Under the pieces are notes generated by a model. The model had not been told where the DNA came from, did not search any database, and saw nothing but the letters and a program-made list of their open reading frames with translations. A program made the position numbers and the translations under genes. From positions 2,420,016-2,484,015 of the forward strand of contig CP078014.1 of assembly GCA_020544565.1 (NCBI GenBank): a DNA stretch of 64,000 nucleotides, in the 5' to 3' direction. Below, piece after piece: positions 34,171 to 42,912 of the stretch; position 1 is the first letter of the stretch; each line of letters opens with the position of its first letter. Source of the stretch: Bradyrhizobiaceae bacterium (GTDB lineage Bacteria; Pseudomonadota; Alphaproteobacteria; Rhizobiales; Xanthobacteraceae).

Positions 34171-34911
34171 TCAAAGTTTCAGAGAAATGGCTTCCGCACA
34201 TTCCTTGATTGCAGTGAGCAATTGATCTTTCAGGAATGTTTCTTCACGGGTCGATCGAGCGGCGAGTGAAATCGCAGCCTGGACTTCTCCCCGACGATTG
34301 CGAAGAGGCACCGCGATGCAGACCAATCCTTCGGCAACCTCTTCACCATCGAACGCAAATCCTACCTCTCGAATATCGTCCAGTGCGCGGCGCAATTCGC
34401 CCGGGTTGGAAATTGTGTTTTTGGTCAGAGGAACGAACGGTTCATCAGCGAGATAGCGCTCCAGTTCCTCTTTCGGGGCCGAAGCAAGCAGCATCTTGCC
34501 GATCGCCGAACAATAGGCCTCCAGTTGCATTCCGGTCTTTGTAAATACCTTGGACCTACCGCCCTGAATCTTCAGGACATAGGTCACCATATCGTTTTCG
34601 AGGATTCCAAGATGGGCGACATAGCCAACCTTTAAAGCCAGCTTTTGGAGATGTGGGCGCACAATATATTTCAGAACCTTCACGCGATCGCCTTTCGCCG
34701 CGAGGTTCATCAACTCAAGCCCTGCACCATAAGTGCCCTTGCCCGTATGGGCCAGAAAGCCGGCGCGCACAAAGGTCGCTGCCATACGATGAGCAGTCGA
34801 AAGAGGAACATCCATCTGCTCTGCGACCTGGCGGATCGAACGATCCTGTCCGCCACCAATCAGAGCTGAAAGAAAACGCAAGCTTTTGTCACCGGTCGGC
34901 GCGCGATCCAT
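34171..34911 (-). CDS. IclR-family transcriptional regulator
   Basis: A 246-residue regulator with the winged helix at about 8-65 (LRFLSALIGGGQDRSIRQVA, MDVPLSTAHRMAATFVRAGF) and effector domain (VAHLGILENDMVTYVLKIQG, EAYCSAIGKMLLASAPKEEL, GLVCIAVPLRNRRGEVQAAI). A 15-bp palindrome lies 15 bases upstream of the start (34926-34940), suggesting autorepression. It is on the same strand as, and downstream of, the PhaJ/oxidoreductase/MHS genes, from which 372 bases separate it; it may control them. Confidence 0.92.
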   Translation of the reverse strand: MDRAPTGDKSLRFLSALIGGGQDRSIRQVAEQMDVPLSTAHRMAATFVRAGFLAHTGKGTYGAGLELMNLAAKGDRVKVLKYIVRPHLQKLALKVGYVAHLGILENDMVTYVLKIQGGRSKVFTKTGMQLEAYCSAIGKMLLASAPKEELERYLADEPFVPLTKNTISNPGELRRALDDIREVGFAFDGEEVAEGLVCIAVPLRNRRGEVQAAISLAARSTREETFLKDQLLTAIKECAEAISLKL

Positions 34912-34925
34912 GATGTGGCTCGATG

Positions 34926-34940
34926 TTTAGGGATCCTAAA
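34926..34940. promoter_or_regulatory. Probable operator of the second IclR gene
   Basis: TTTAGG-GAT-CCTAAA is a perfect 6-bp-arm palindrome with a 3-bp centre, a size typical of IclR-family sites. It lies 15 bases before the IclR start, where a bound protein would block transcription or translation initiation. Confidence 0.55.
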
Positions 34941-35283
34941 TAACGAGGTGATAAATCCTACCCGATTTCGCTCTGCCGGTAACTCCCATTTAAAGAACGC
35001 TCGAATAACGCATAACACAAGCTATGCGCGCCCCACAGGACGATCGAACCTCGTTTCTATGCTTGTTAACCATTGAAGACCGGAGAGCCGGGTGAAAAGG
35101 CCGTTCTGCTGGTTAACGGTCAAGCCCAGCCCCGCATAGCCTTTATAGATCGCGCGGCCACGAAGCTTCGGAACCTCCGATCGGCATCGCCCTCCACATC
35201 CAGAATGGTCACCTTTTGAACCCTCTTGGATATGCTTCACGCCCGATGCCGACCGCTGTACGCCATCCGGGATGACCAATCTC
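34941..35283. other. Intergenic region, no recognised gene
   Basis: About 340 bases between the IclR gene and the PhaJ-like gene. A minus-strand frame of 85 codons (35022-35279) lacks a ribosome site and resembles no family I know. The IclR promoter should be near 34940-34990. Confidence 0.4.
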
Positions 35284-35721
35284 TCAGGCCGGGAAGTCGC
35301 GCGAGGTTGGCATCACAAACGCCTCGCCTTCGACAACGACGGTGTCGCCGACCTTGCACACTGTTGACAGTACGGCTCGACGCTTCTCGGGAAACAGCTC
35401 CTTGACAGTCACCGTTGCCCTTACGGTATCGCCAGGGCGCACCGGCGCTTTGAAGCGAAGATTCTGTGCGAGATAGACGGTGCCCGGCCCCGGCAAGCGC
35501 CCCGCAATGGCTGCCGAGATCACGCTGGCGGTCAGCATACCATGCGCAATTCGCCCCTTGAACACCGTGCTTCTCGCGAACTCCTCATTGATGTGAACCG
35601 CGTTGTTGTCGCCTGAAGCACCTGCGAACAGCACGATATCGGCCTCGGAGATGGTCTTGGCAAAGCTTGCGCTCATGCCCAGCGCGAGATCCTCGTAATG
35701 GTAGCCATCCAGATCGTTCAT
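35284..35721 (-). CDS. MaoC/PhaJ-like (R)-enoyl-CoA hydratase
   Basis: A 145-residue single hot-dog protein. ASGDNNAVHINEEFARSTVF has the hydratase Asp and His of the PhaJ active site, and GRIAHGMLTASVISAAIAGR is the following conserved helix. Such enzymes add water to trans-2-enoyl-CoAs. GGAGAA stands before ATG 35721. It is 135 bases downstream of the large 2-oxoacid oxidoreductase, possibly in the same transcript, which suggests that the acyl-CoA made there is further processed. Confidence 0.9.
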   Translation of the reverse strand: MNDLDGYHYEDLALGMSASFAKTISEADIVLFAGASGDNNAVHINEEFARSTVFKGRIAHGMLTASVISAAIAGRLPGPGTVYLAQNLRFKAPVRPGDTVRATVTVKELFPEKRRAVLSTVCKVGDTVVVEGEAFVMPTSRDFPA

Positions 35722-35856
35722 ATCTTCTCCATTGGTGTGACAAGATCGAATTCAGGGATGATCACCTCAGCCTGAAGCGAGGTCGTGCGGACAGCCGGAC
35801 CGGACCGGCGCCGCCCGTGTGGAGGTGCCGGACTACGACCGTTGGCGGCATTTTAT

Positions 35857-38800
35857 TTATGCGTGCGCTTCAGAGCCGACCGCTTGCAACGCAGATGGCG
35901 TCAGCGCGCGCGCCGCAACAGGGTTGCGGAACGCCTCCAGACGCGCGGCATGCAGAACCTTCGCTTCAGCAATGCTCTTTTCCTTGACATGGCCGTAACC
36001 GCGGATCTCGTCGGGCACGCTCGCCAACGCCACCGCGGCGGCGTGGTTTACGGGGTTCAACTGAGCGCAGATGGCATCGAGCTCTTTGATGTAATCCTCG
36101 ATCATCTGTCGCTCGTGACGGCGCTCTTCGGTCTTGCCGAAAGCGTCGAGCGCTCCCCCGCGCAGCCCCTTGAACTTGCGTAGCCAGCCAAACGCCGTCT
36201 GCATCCAGGGCCCGAACTGCTGCTTAAGCAGATGACCGGTCACAGGATCGCGCTTGCTGATCGTCGGCGGCGCCAGATTGTATTTGACGCTATAGCCGTT
36301 GGGGAACATCGCACGGAGCTGCTCCAGGAAGGCCGGATCGGTATGCAGGCGCGCGACCTCGTATTCGTCCTTGTAAGCCATCAGCTTGTACAGGTAGCGT
36401 GCCGCGGCTTCAGCCAGCGCGGTTTTCCCGGGGACCGCCTTCGCTTCCGCGGCGATGACTCGCCGGACCACTTCGGCGTAGCGCTTCGCATAGGATTCGT
36501 TCTGGTAGGCGATCAGTTCGGACACGCGCACCTCGAGCAGACGGCGCGTCTCGCCCTGGGCGCCGACGTGATCGACGATCGCGCGCGTCGCGGCAAGAAG
36601 CTCGGGTGCAGCGACCTTCGGCGCGTATTTGGCGATCTCGGCCATCACGAAGGCACGGTCGATGACCGCCATGCGCCCCCAGCGGAAGGCGGCGAGGCTT
36701 TGCTCGACGCCGACGCCCGACGATTTGATCGCAGCTTCGATCGACTCGACCTTCAGCGGGATCGTTCCGGCCTGATAGGCCACACCGACCATGAAATTGT
36801 TGGTCGCCATCGCGTCGCCGAACAAACCCTCGGCCATCGCCTGCCCGTCGAGGAAAACGTTGTCCTCCTTGCGCGTGACCTTGTCGATTCCGGCGGTCAG
36901 GCCGTCAACCGCCGGGAAGAAGACATTGCGGTTCGCGATCATCTGACCGGTCGGCGCCCGTGACGTCGAGACAACGGCGATCGTGCGCTCGGGCAGGCAC
37001 TTGTCGAGGTTTTTCGGATCAGTGGCGTTGAGGATGTCGAACCCGAGGTAAAGATCCGTGCGGCCGTCAGAAATCTTGTTTGACCCGCTGAAAGGCTCGT
37101 TCGTGACCTTGATGTCGGAGATGACCGCGCCGCCCTTCTGCGCCAGGCCGGTCTGATCCAGCCCGATCACATGCTTGCCCTCGATGCGCGCGGCATTGGC
37201 GATCGTCGCCGCCACCGTCACCGAACCCGTGCCGCCTATACCCATCACATGGATGCCGAAACCGAAACTGGAATCGACCTTCGGCTCCGGCGTCGGCAGC
37301 GCGCGATCGAGAGCCGGGATGCGCCCCTTCTTCTTTTTCTTTTTTCCGTCCGCGGCATCCGGCGGCGGATTCGGCGTAATGGTCAGGAAGGACGGACAAA
37401 ATCCCTTAACGCAGGAAAAATCCTTGTTGCACGACGACTGGTGAATGCGCGTCTTGCGGCCAAACTCTGTGGCCACCGGCTCGACGCTGATGCAATTACT
37501 CTTCACACCGCAATCGCCACAGCCTTCGCAGACCCGCTCGTTGATCACGATAACCTCGGCCGGCTCCTCGGCTTTGCCTCGGCTCCGCGCGCGGCGCAAT
37601 TCGGCGGCACATTCCTGATCGTGGACGAGCACCGTCGTACCCGGCGTCGCGGCGAGCAGGCGTTGAGCTTCGTCGAGGCGGTCGCGATGCCAGATCTCCG
37701 TTCCGCCGGGCAGGCCCGAGATCAGATCGGGCCGGTTGCTGGTGACGATAACCTTCCTGACGCCATTGGCAATGAGGTCAGCCACCAGATTCGCCAACGG
37801 CTCCTCGCCCTGGATGGCCTGACCGCCGGTCATCGACGTGTGCGCGTTGCGCAGCAGTTTGAAGGTGATGTTGGTGTTGGTGCTAGCGCAGTAGCGGATA
37901 GCGAGGCTGCCGGAATGAGCATAGGTGCCATCGCCCATGTTCTGGAAGATGTGCCCGGTGTCGGTGAAAGGCGCCATGCCAATCCATTGCGCGCCTTCGG
38001 CACCCATATGAGTACCCATCACGACATTGCGGTTCATCCACATGGCCATCGTGTGACAGCCGATGCCGGCCGATACGATGCTGCCCTCGACCGCCGCCGT
38101 CGAACTGTTGTGCGGGCATCCCGAACAATACCAGGCGGTGCGAGCGGTGGTCGGCAACTGGTCCCGACTGTGGATCTCTTGCAGACTCTTCAACCAGGCA
38201 TCCGCCGATTCGACGCGGATTTTTTGCGACAGGCGCCGAGTGAGCGCGCGGCTGATCACATCCGATTCGAACTCGCCGTAGTGAGGGAGCAGTTCCTGTT
38301 CGTGCTCATCGAATTTGCCCACGATGCGCGGCGCATTGGCCATGCCATAGAGCACATTTTTTGCGAACATCTCGAGGAAGGGGCGCTTCTCCTCGATGAC
38401 GAATATCTCCTCCAGACCGCGCGCGAAGTCACGCACCACGAACGGCTCCATCGGGAACAGCATGCCCATCTTGAGGATGCGGATGCCGCAGCGGCGTAGC
38501 CCTGCGTCGTCCAGACCAAGTTCAAGGAAGCACTGGCGCAGGTCGTTGTAGGTCTTGCCCGCGGTGATGATGCCGAGCCACGCGTCCGGGTTCTCGAAGA
38601 CAACCTTGTTGAGCCCATTGACGGCGGCATAGCGCTTAGCCACCTCGAGCCGGCGCGTGTACAGCGAGCGCTCCATCTCGAGCGCCTCGGCGCGCACATT
38701 CATGCCGAGGTTCATATTCGGCGTGAAGGGCTGGCCATCGAACGTCAGGTCGGGGGTTATGAAATTCAGCCGCGCCGGATCGACGTTCGCGCTGCCGCTG

Positions 38801-39420
38801 CCGTCGGCGACATTGGTGACGATTTTCAGACCGACCCACAGGCCCGACAGGCGGGACATCATGTACCCGTGCAGACCGAAATCGAGAATTTCTTGCACGT
38901 TGGCCGGAAACAGCGTGGGTATGCCGACATGCATCAGCATCGGCTCGGACTGGCTGCACAACGACGATGATTTGCAACTTGGGTCATCACCCGCAACGGC
39001 GAGGACGCCGCCATTTTTGCCAATGCCGGTATAGTTGGCGTGTTTGAGCGCGTCGCCGCTGCGGTCAACGCCCGGCGCCTTGCCGTACCACATGCCGGTA
39101 ACGCCATCGAATTTTTGCTTACCCACCGTATGGAGCATCTGCGTGCCCCATACGGCAGTTGCGGCAAGATCCTCATTCAAGCCGTCAACAAAATGAATGT
39201 TGTTGGCAAGCAAGGCCTTCTGATTCTTGATAAGTGCGGCATCCAACATTCCCACGGGTGAGCCGCGGTAGCCCGACACAAACATGCCGGTTTTCAAGCC
39301 GCGGCGCTCGTCGGCGCGCACCTGGTCAAGGGTTAGCCGGACCAGGGCGTCGATGCCACCCAAGTGGACAACGCCCTGTTCCTGGGTGAATACGCTAAGG
39401 GTTTCTTGTTTCGATGACAT
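35857..39420 (-). CDS. Indolepyruvate ferredoxin oxidoreductase family protein, fused form
   Basis: An 1187-residue single-chain 2-oxoacid:ferredoxin oxidoreductase that would convert an aryl- or branched-chain 2-oxo acid plus CoA to acyl-CoA and CO2, reducing ferredoxin. An IorA-like thiamine part covers about 1-600 (VHLGGIDALVRLTLDQV, GTHMGAEGAQWIG, diphosphate motif GDGTYAHSG near 497). The iron-sulfur section has CEGCGDCG (631-638) and CNKDFSCVKGFC (664-675). The IorB/gamma domain (about 720-920) has GIHVMGIGGTGSVTVAAT and GLAQKGGAVISD. Lysines cluster just before it (KKKKKK near 693-698). Many proteobacteria have this fused form. It lies between an MHS transporter and a PhaJ-like hydratase; the substrate is not certain from sequence. 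Confidence 0.92.
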   Translation of the reverse strand: MSSKQETLSVFTQEQGVVHLGGIDALVRLTLDQVRADERRGLKTGMFVSGYRGSPVGMLDAALIKNQKALLANNIHFVDGLNEDLAATAVWGTQMLHTVGKQKFDGVTGMWYGKAPGVDRSGDALKHANYTGIGKNGGVLAVAGDDPSCKSSSLCSQSEPMLMHVGIPTLFPANVQEILDFGLHGYMMSRLSGLWVGLKIVTNVADGSGSANVDPARLNFITPDLTFDGQPFTPNMNLGMNVRAEALEMERSLYTRRLEVAKRYAAVNGLNKVVFENPDAWLGIITAGKTYNDLRQCFLELGLDDAGLRRCGIRILKMGMLFPMEPFVVRDFARGLEEIFVIEEKRPFLEMFAKNVLYGMANAPRIVGKFDEHEQELLPHYGEFESDVISRALTRRLSQKIRVESADAWLKSLQEIHSRDQLPTTARTAWYCSGCPHNSSTAAVEGSIVSAGIGCHTMAMWMNRNVVMGTHMGAEGAQWIGMAPFTDTGHIFQNMGDGTYAHSGSLAIRYCASTNTNITFKLLRNAHTSMTGGQAIQGEEPLANLVADLIANGVRKVIVTSNRPDLISGLPGGTEIWHRDRLDEAQRLLAATPGTTVLVHDQECAAELRRARSRGKAEEPAEVIVINERVCEGCGDCGVKSNCISVEPVATEFGRKTRIHQSSCNKDFSCVKGFCPSFLTITPNPPPDAADGKKKKKKGRIPALDRALPTPEPKVDSSFGFGIHVMGIGGTGSVTVAATIANAARIEGKHVIGLDQTGLAQKGGAVISDIKVTNEPFSGSNKISDGRTDLYLGFDILNATDPKNLDKCLPERTIAVVSTSRAPTGQMIANRNVFFPAVDGLTAGIDKVTRKEDNVFLDGQAMAEGLFGDAMATNNFMVGVAYQAGTIPLKVESIEAAIKSSGVGVEQSLAAFRWGRMAVIDRAFVMAEIAKYAPKVAAPELLAATRAIVDHVGAQGETRRLLEVRVSELIAYQNESYAKRYAEVVRRVIAAEAKAVPGKTALAEAAARYLYKLMAYKDEYEVARLHTDPAFLEQLRAMFPNGYSVKYNLAPPTISKRDPVTGHLLKQQFGPWMQTAFGWLRKFKGLRGGALDAFGKTEERRHERQMIEDYIKELDAICAQLNPVNHAAAVALASVPDEIRGYGHVKEKSIAEAKVLHAARLEAFRNPVAARALTPSALQAVGSEAHA

Positions 39421-39479
39421 CGTCGATCCTGACCTGTTGCAGCGTATCTCAATACTTCACCGAAGCGTCGTCTTCGGCG

Positions 39480-40793
39480 TTAATCCAGATCGGCTCCGGT
39501 ACGGTCTTCCGCCCTGGAGATTGCAAACAACGAAATCGCACCGCAGACGACGACGAACAGGCCCACTGGAATATAGCTGTGGTAAGCCGCGAGCAGCGCT
39601 GTCGCGATCAGCGGCGCGGGGCCACCGACGATCGCCGCGCCGATCTGGTAACCCAGCGAGACGCCGGTGTAGCGCACGTCGGCGGGATAGCTCTCGGCAA
39701 ACATTGTGCCAAGAACCGATCCATAGGATGCCCAGATGACACCAAAGCCGACGATGCAAGCGACCATCAGCAGCATGGGATCTTTTTGATTCACGATCCA
39801 CAGGAACGGGATGATGTAGATCATGATCGCAACGGTGCCGATGCCGAACACGAGCTTGCGACCGATGCGATCGGACAACGCACCCCATGCCAACATCATC
39901 GGGACAGCCACCAGTGCCGCCGCGAGGACTGCGTTCAACGCCTCTGCCCGTGTATATCCGAGCGAAACGGCATACGAGATGGTGAAGGTGGCGAACAGAA
40001 AGAAGCTCGACGTCTCGATGAATTTGGCGCCTATGGTGACCGCAACCGCTCCGCCATGATTACGCAAGGTTTCGAGCAATGGGACATTGGCAGTATGGCC
40101 CTCCGCTTTGACTTTCTTGAATGAGGGTGTTTCGTCAACCGCCTTTCGAATCCACAGGCCGAACAGCACGAGAAAAATCGAAAGAACGAACGGTATCCGC
40201 CAGCCCCACGACAGAAACTGCGTTTCCGTGAGCAGGGCGTTCATCACCGCAACCGTGAAATTTCCAAGCGCCAAACCGATCAGCGCACCGACCTGGGGTA
40301 CTGCGCCATACAGGCCGCGCTTTTTCCTCGGCGCATATTCGACTGCCAACAGCAGGCCGCCGCCCCATTCACCCCCCAATGCCAATCCCTGGATGAGCCG
40401 TAGCAAGGTCAACAAGACGCCTGCCCATACGCCGATTGCCGCGTGATCGGGTAACAGGCCCATGCCCGCGGTGGAGGCTCCCATGAGTGAAAGTGTCACC
40501 ACCAGGGTCTTCTTGCGTCCGATGCGATCACCGATGTGGCTAAAGACGATCCCGCCAATGGGCCGTACCAGGAAAGCCAGAGCGAACGAAGCCAAGGACA
40601 GCAGCGTTTCAGTCGTTTTGTCTGCAGACGGGAAGAACAAATGGCCAAAGACGATGCTGGCCATGGTGCCGTAGAGAAAGTAGTCGTACCACTCGACCGT
40701 ACTGCCGATGGCACTGCCGATGAGCGCCCGTGTACGCGTGCGTGTATCAATCTGCTCGACGTTTATATCATTCACATTGGCGGTCATGGCCAT
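39480..40793 (-). CDS. MFS transporter, metabolite:H+ symporter (MHS) family
   Basis: A 437-residue inner-membrane carrier with about 12 hydrophobic segments and MHS marks: GSTVEWYDYFLYGTMASIVF, HIGDRIGRKKTLV (loop 2-3 motif), RLIQGLALGGEWGGGLLLAVEYAP. MHS members import organic acids with protons (shikimate, ketoglutarate, protocatechuate-like or proline-like compounds). AAGGAGG stands before ATG 40793. It is the first gene of the run MHS - oxidoreductase - PhaJ, so its cargo may be the 2-oxo acid or its precursor. A 38-bp nested dyad lies 70 bases upstream. Confidence 0.93.
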   Translation of the reverse strand: MAMTANVNDINVEQIDTRTRTRALIGSAIGSTVEWYDYFLYGTMASIVFGHLFFPSADKTTETLLSLASFALAFLVRPIGGIVFSHIGDRIGRKKTLVVTLSLMGASTAGMGLLPDHAAIGVWAGVLLTLLRLIQGLALGGEWGGGLLLAVEYAPRKKRGLYGAVPQVGALIGLALGNFTVAVMNALLTETQFLSWGWRIPFVLSIFLVLFGLWIRKAVDETPSFKKVKAEGHTANVPLLETLRNHGGAVAVTIGAKFIETSSFFLFATFTISYAVSLGYTRAEALNAVLAAALVAVPMMLAWGALSDRIGRKLVFGIGTVAIMIYIIPFLWIVNQKDPMLLMVACIVGFGVIWASYGSVLGTMFAESYPADVRYTGVSLGYQIGAAIVGGPAPLIATALLAAYHSYIPVGLFVVVCGAISLFAISRAEDRTGADLD

Positions 40794-40862
40794 GGGATTT
40801 CCTCCTTATTTTCGACGAACGACTACAGTTGCGTAGGCTGTCGTGCGCTGTTCTGGTATTTT

Positions 40863-40900
40863 TGCCAGCATGATTTCGGCCGGATGAAATCTCAATGGCA
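40863..40900. promoter_or_regulatory. 38-bp nested dyad upstream of MHS transporter
   Basis: Outer arms TGCCA (40863-40867) and TGGCA (40896-40900) and inner arms GATTTC (40872-40877) and GAAATC (40886-40891) are all perfect, with symmetric 4-base gaps. It lies 70 bases before the start at 40793. It may be a composite operator, for example of the IclR regulator at 34171-34911. Confidence 0.5.
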
Positions 40901-41597
40901 GGTCATTTTCAGATTCTCACCTTGTGAGAAACGGCATGGCCGCGCTCGTCAGCATCGGAAAGGGCAGCGCTCGACAGAGCGCGCACTGGACGCGTGCGGG
41001 GCGGACTTATCGCAGCCGCGGGACCAAGCGTTTATTCTCAACGCGATGCGGTCAGCGACGAGGGAGCGGATCACCTCGCCGCATGACCAAGCAGCCAATG
41101 GCGGAGGCCGCCGAGCAGCTTGTTGCCGGGACCGAATAGCTGCTGCTGCTGATGCACTTGCGCTGGAGCAGCGGCCGATATCGCCCCTCGCACGATGAGG
41201 ATCCGCATCCGCTATAACGGTCAGGCCGCCAACGCCGGCGACCAACACAGCGTCAGGGCCAATCGCTTCGTACGCTTCTGAGACGGTTTGCTGCCACTGA
41301 AGCGCAACCGAAGGCGGCGGCTGCAGATACATTTTGCGCGAGACTACGCAATATCACGCCACCGCTATCTCCGCCTATCCAGCGCTGAAGCAGGCTCTGC
41401 CGCAAACTCTTTTCGACGCGCAAACCTGCTGGCCTTCGGCATGGCCTTGACGATCGACGCGATCACCATCTTCGGCAGACTGCGTGCGCCGACATCAATT
41501 CTGCTTCTCATCGTGGGCGCCACCTCGAACGTGCGTCGATTGGCATCGGTGACCCGATCGAGATAGTCTAGCGGAAGATCGCCGCATCGCGATCTGC
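40901..41597. other. Long spacer without a recognised gene
   Basis: About 700 bases between the MHS gene and the COG0523 gene stop. Minus-strand frames give peptides such as VSEAYEAIGPDAVLVAGVGG (near 41280) and RSLPKMVIASIVKAMPKASR (near 41450), which look protein-like but match no family I can name and are interrupted. It could be a degraded gene or two. Confidence 0.4.
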
Positions 41598-42569
41598 TCA
41601 GGCTTTCGCTGTCGAATTCCAGTCAAGCATACGCGTCAAGCTTGCGCTAATCACTTGGCGATCGAGGCCACGCGTAATGAAAACAAGGAATGACTCGTCC
41701 GGGTTCCCTTCGGCTGGAAGATGCGTCGGAGGATGCATGATGTGTTGCACGCCATGAATGGCAACGGGAGTGGTCGAAGACGAGGTCCGCAGCAACCCCT
41801 TGACCCTGAGAATGCGGTCACCATGAGCGTGTAACAACGATGACAACCAGATCGTAAATGCAGGCCAATCAATCCGCTCTTTGATCTTCAATGTGAAGGA
41901 GCCGACATCCTGGCTGTGAAATTCACCTTCCATGGGAATACTTTGGTAACGGAGCGTGAGCAAACCCGCTCCATTCAAGATGTCATGCAGGTCGAACCCC
42001 GCTTCGTTGGCGTCAAGAATTCGAGAATCGGGCGAAATCGCCCGCACGTTCGCGATAATATCATCGAGCGGCAACGCTGATCGCATGTCTGTTTTTGTAA
42101 CAACCACCGTATCTGCAGCCGAAATCTGCCGACGGCTTTCGGCCTGACGATTCAGATTCGAAATGCCACTGACAGCATCGATGACCACCACTACAGACGC
42201 CAATCGCACGTTCGATCGCAACCACGGATCTCGACTGAGAGTAGCAATAATCGGCGCAGGATCAGCGAGCCCGGATGTTTCGAGGATGGCGCGTCGAAAT
42301 TTCTGTCCGCTTCGCGACAATTGCACAAGACGGTACATGGCTTCCGATACATCGCTTCGCCGCGCGCAGCACAGGCATCCACCCTCCACCAATTCCACCT
42401 GCTCGGCGGCATGAACAAAGAGACTGTGGTCGACGCCCGTCTCGCCAAACTCATTCACAATGATCCCCGTCTCGGAGCCGGCATCGGTTTCGATATAACG
42501 ACGGATCAGCGTGGTCTTACCGCTGCCAAGAAAGCCGGTCACGAGCGTCAGCGCGAGGCGATCGTCCAT
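41598..42569 (-). CDS. COG0523-family GTPase (CobW/ZigA-like metallochaperone)
   Basis: A 323-residue G3E GTPase. It has Walker A GFLGSGKTT (12-20), the metal-binding GGCLCC with Cys65, Cys67 and Cys68, ETSGLADPAPI and the guanine-specificity TKTD. A CobW C-terminal domain follows (about 215-310). COG0523 proteins hand zinc, cobalt, iron or other metals to client enzymes. Here the gene starts 1 base after the stop of a 113-residue Cys-containing protein and belongs to a GntR - small protein - GTPase operon divergent from an amidohydrolase whose relatives need two metals. That enzyme is the obvious client candidate; the molybdenum hydroxylase nearby is less likely. Confidence 0.92.
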   Translation of the reverse strand: MDDRLALTLVTGFLGSGKTTLIRRYIETDAGSETGIIVNEFGETGVDHSLFVHAAEQVELVEGGCLCCARRSDVSEAMYRLVQLSRSGQKFRRAILETSGLADPAPIIATLSRDPWLRSNVRLASVVVVIDAVSGISNLNRQAESRRQISAADTVVVTKTDMRSALPLDDIIANVRAISPDSRILDANEAGFDLHDILNGAGLLTLRYQSIPMEGEFHSQDVGSFTLKIKERIDWPAFTIWLSSLLHAHGDRILRVKGLLRTSSSTTPVAIHGVQHIMHPPTHLPAEGNPDESFLVFITRGLDRQVISASLTRMLDWNSTAKA

Positions 42570-42570
42570 G

Positions 42571-42912
42571 TCAAACCTCCTCAGCCTTGAAGCTTGATCG
42601 CGAGGGCGGCATGAAATCGGGTTTGAGCGGATCCAGACGTATGCCGCTTAACGCTTCGGCGACCGGCCAGACATCGTTGAGCGTCGCGGCCAGCGTGAAC
42701 CGCCCATCCCGGTGATAGATCGCGGTCGCTTCGCCATCCCAGTCCTCGCACGACAACCCGACCGGCGCGAGAATCCGGTTGATCATCTGCAAGCGACGCA
42801 CGCGTTCGGCCCGATAATGCATGATGTCGTTAAATGGATAGCGCTCATTTCGCATTCGTCCGAAGTCGCTCCAGTGCTCGCCCGCCCCGAAAATTGCACA
42901 GACTTCACACAT
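42571..42912 (-). CDS. Small CEVC-motif protein of unknown function
   Basis: A 113-residue soluble protein starting MCEVCAIFGAGEHWSDFGRM, so it has Cys2 and Cys5 in a CxxC pair, His13 and another HYRAER segment: a possible metal site at the extreme N-terminus. Later comes VGLSCEDWDGEATAIYHRDG. CTGGAGG stands before ATG 42912; a longer start at 42957 is worse. The ATG overlaps the GntR stop by 8 bases, and the COG0523 GTPase starts 1 base after its stop. Tight coupling to a metallochaperone suggests that it takes part in metal delivery or in reading CobW activity. I do not recognise a named family. Confidence 0.8.
   Translation of the reverse strand: MCEVCAIFGAGEHWSDFGRMRNERYPFNDIMHYRAERVRRLQMINRILAPVGLSCEDWDGEATAIYHRDGRFTLAATLNDVWPVAEALSGIRLDPLKPDFMPPSRSSFKAEEV

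Noticed and set aside
35022..35279. 85-codon minus-strand open frame
   Set aside because: No ribosome site, no family resemblance and mixed composition; treated as intergenic.
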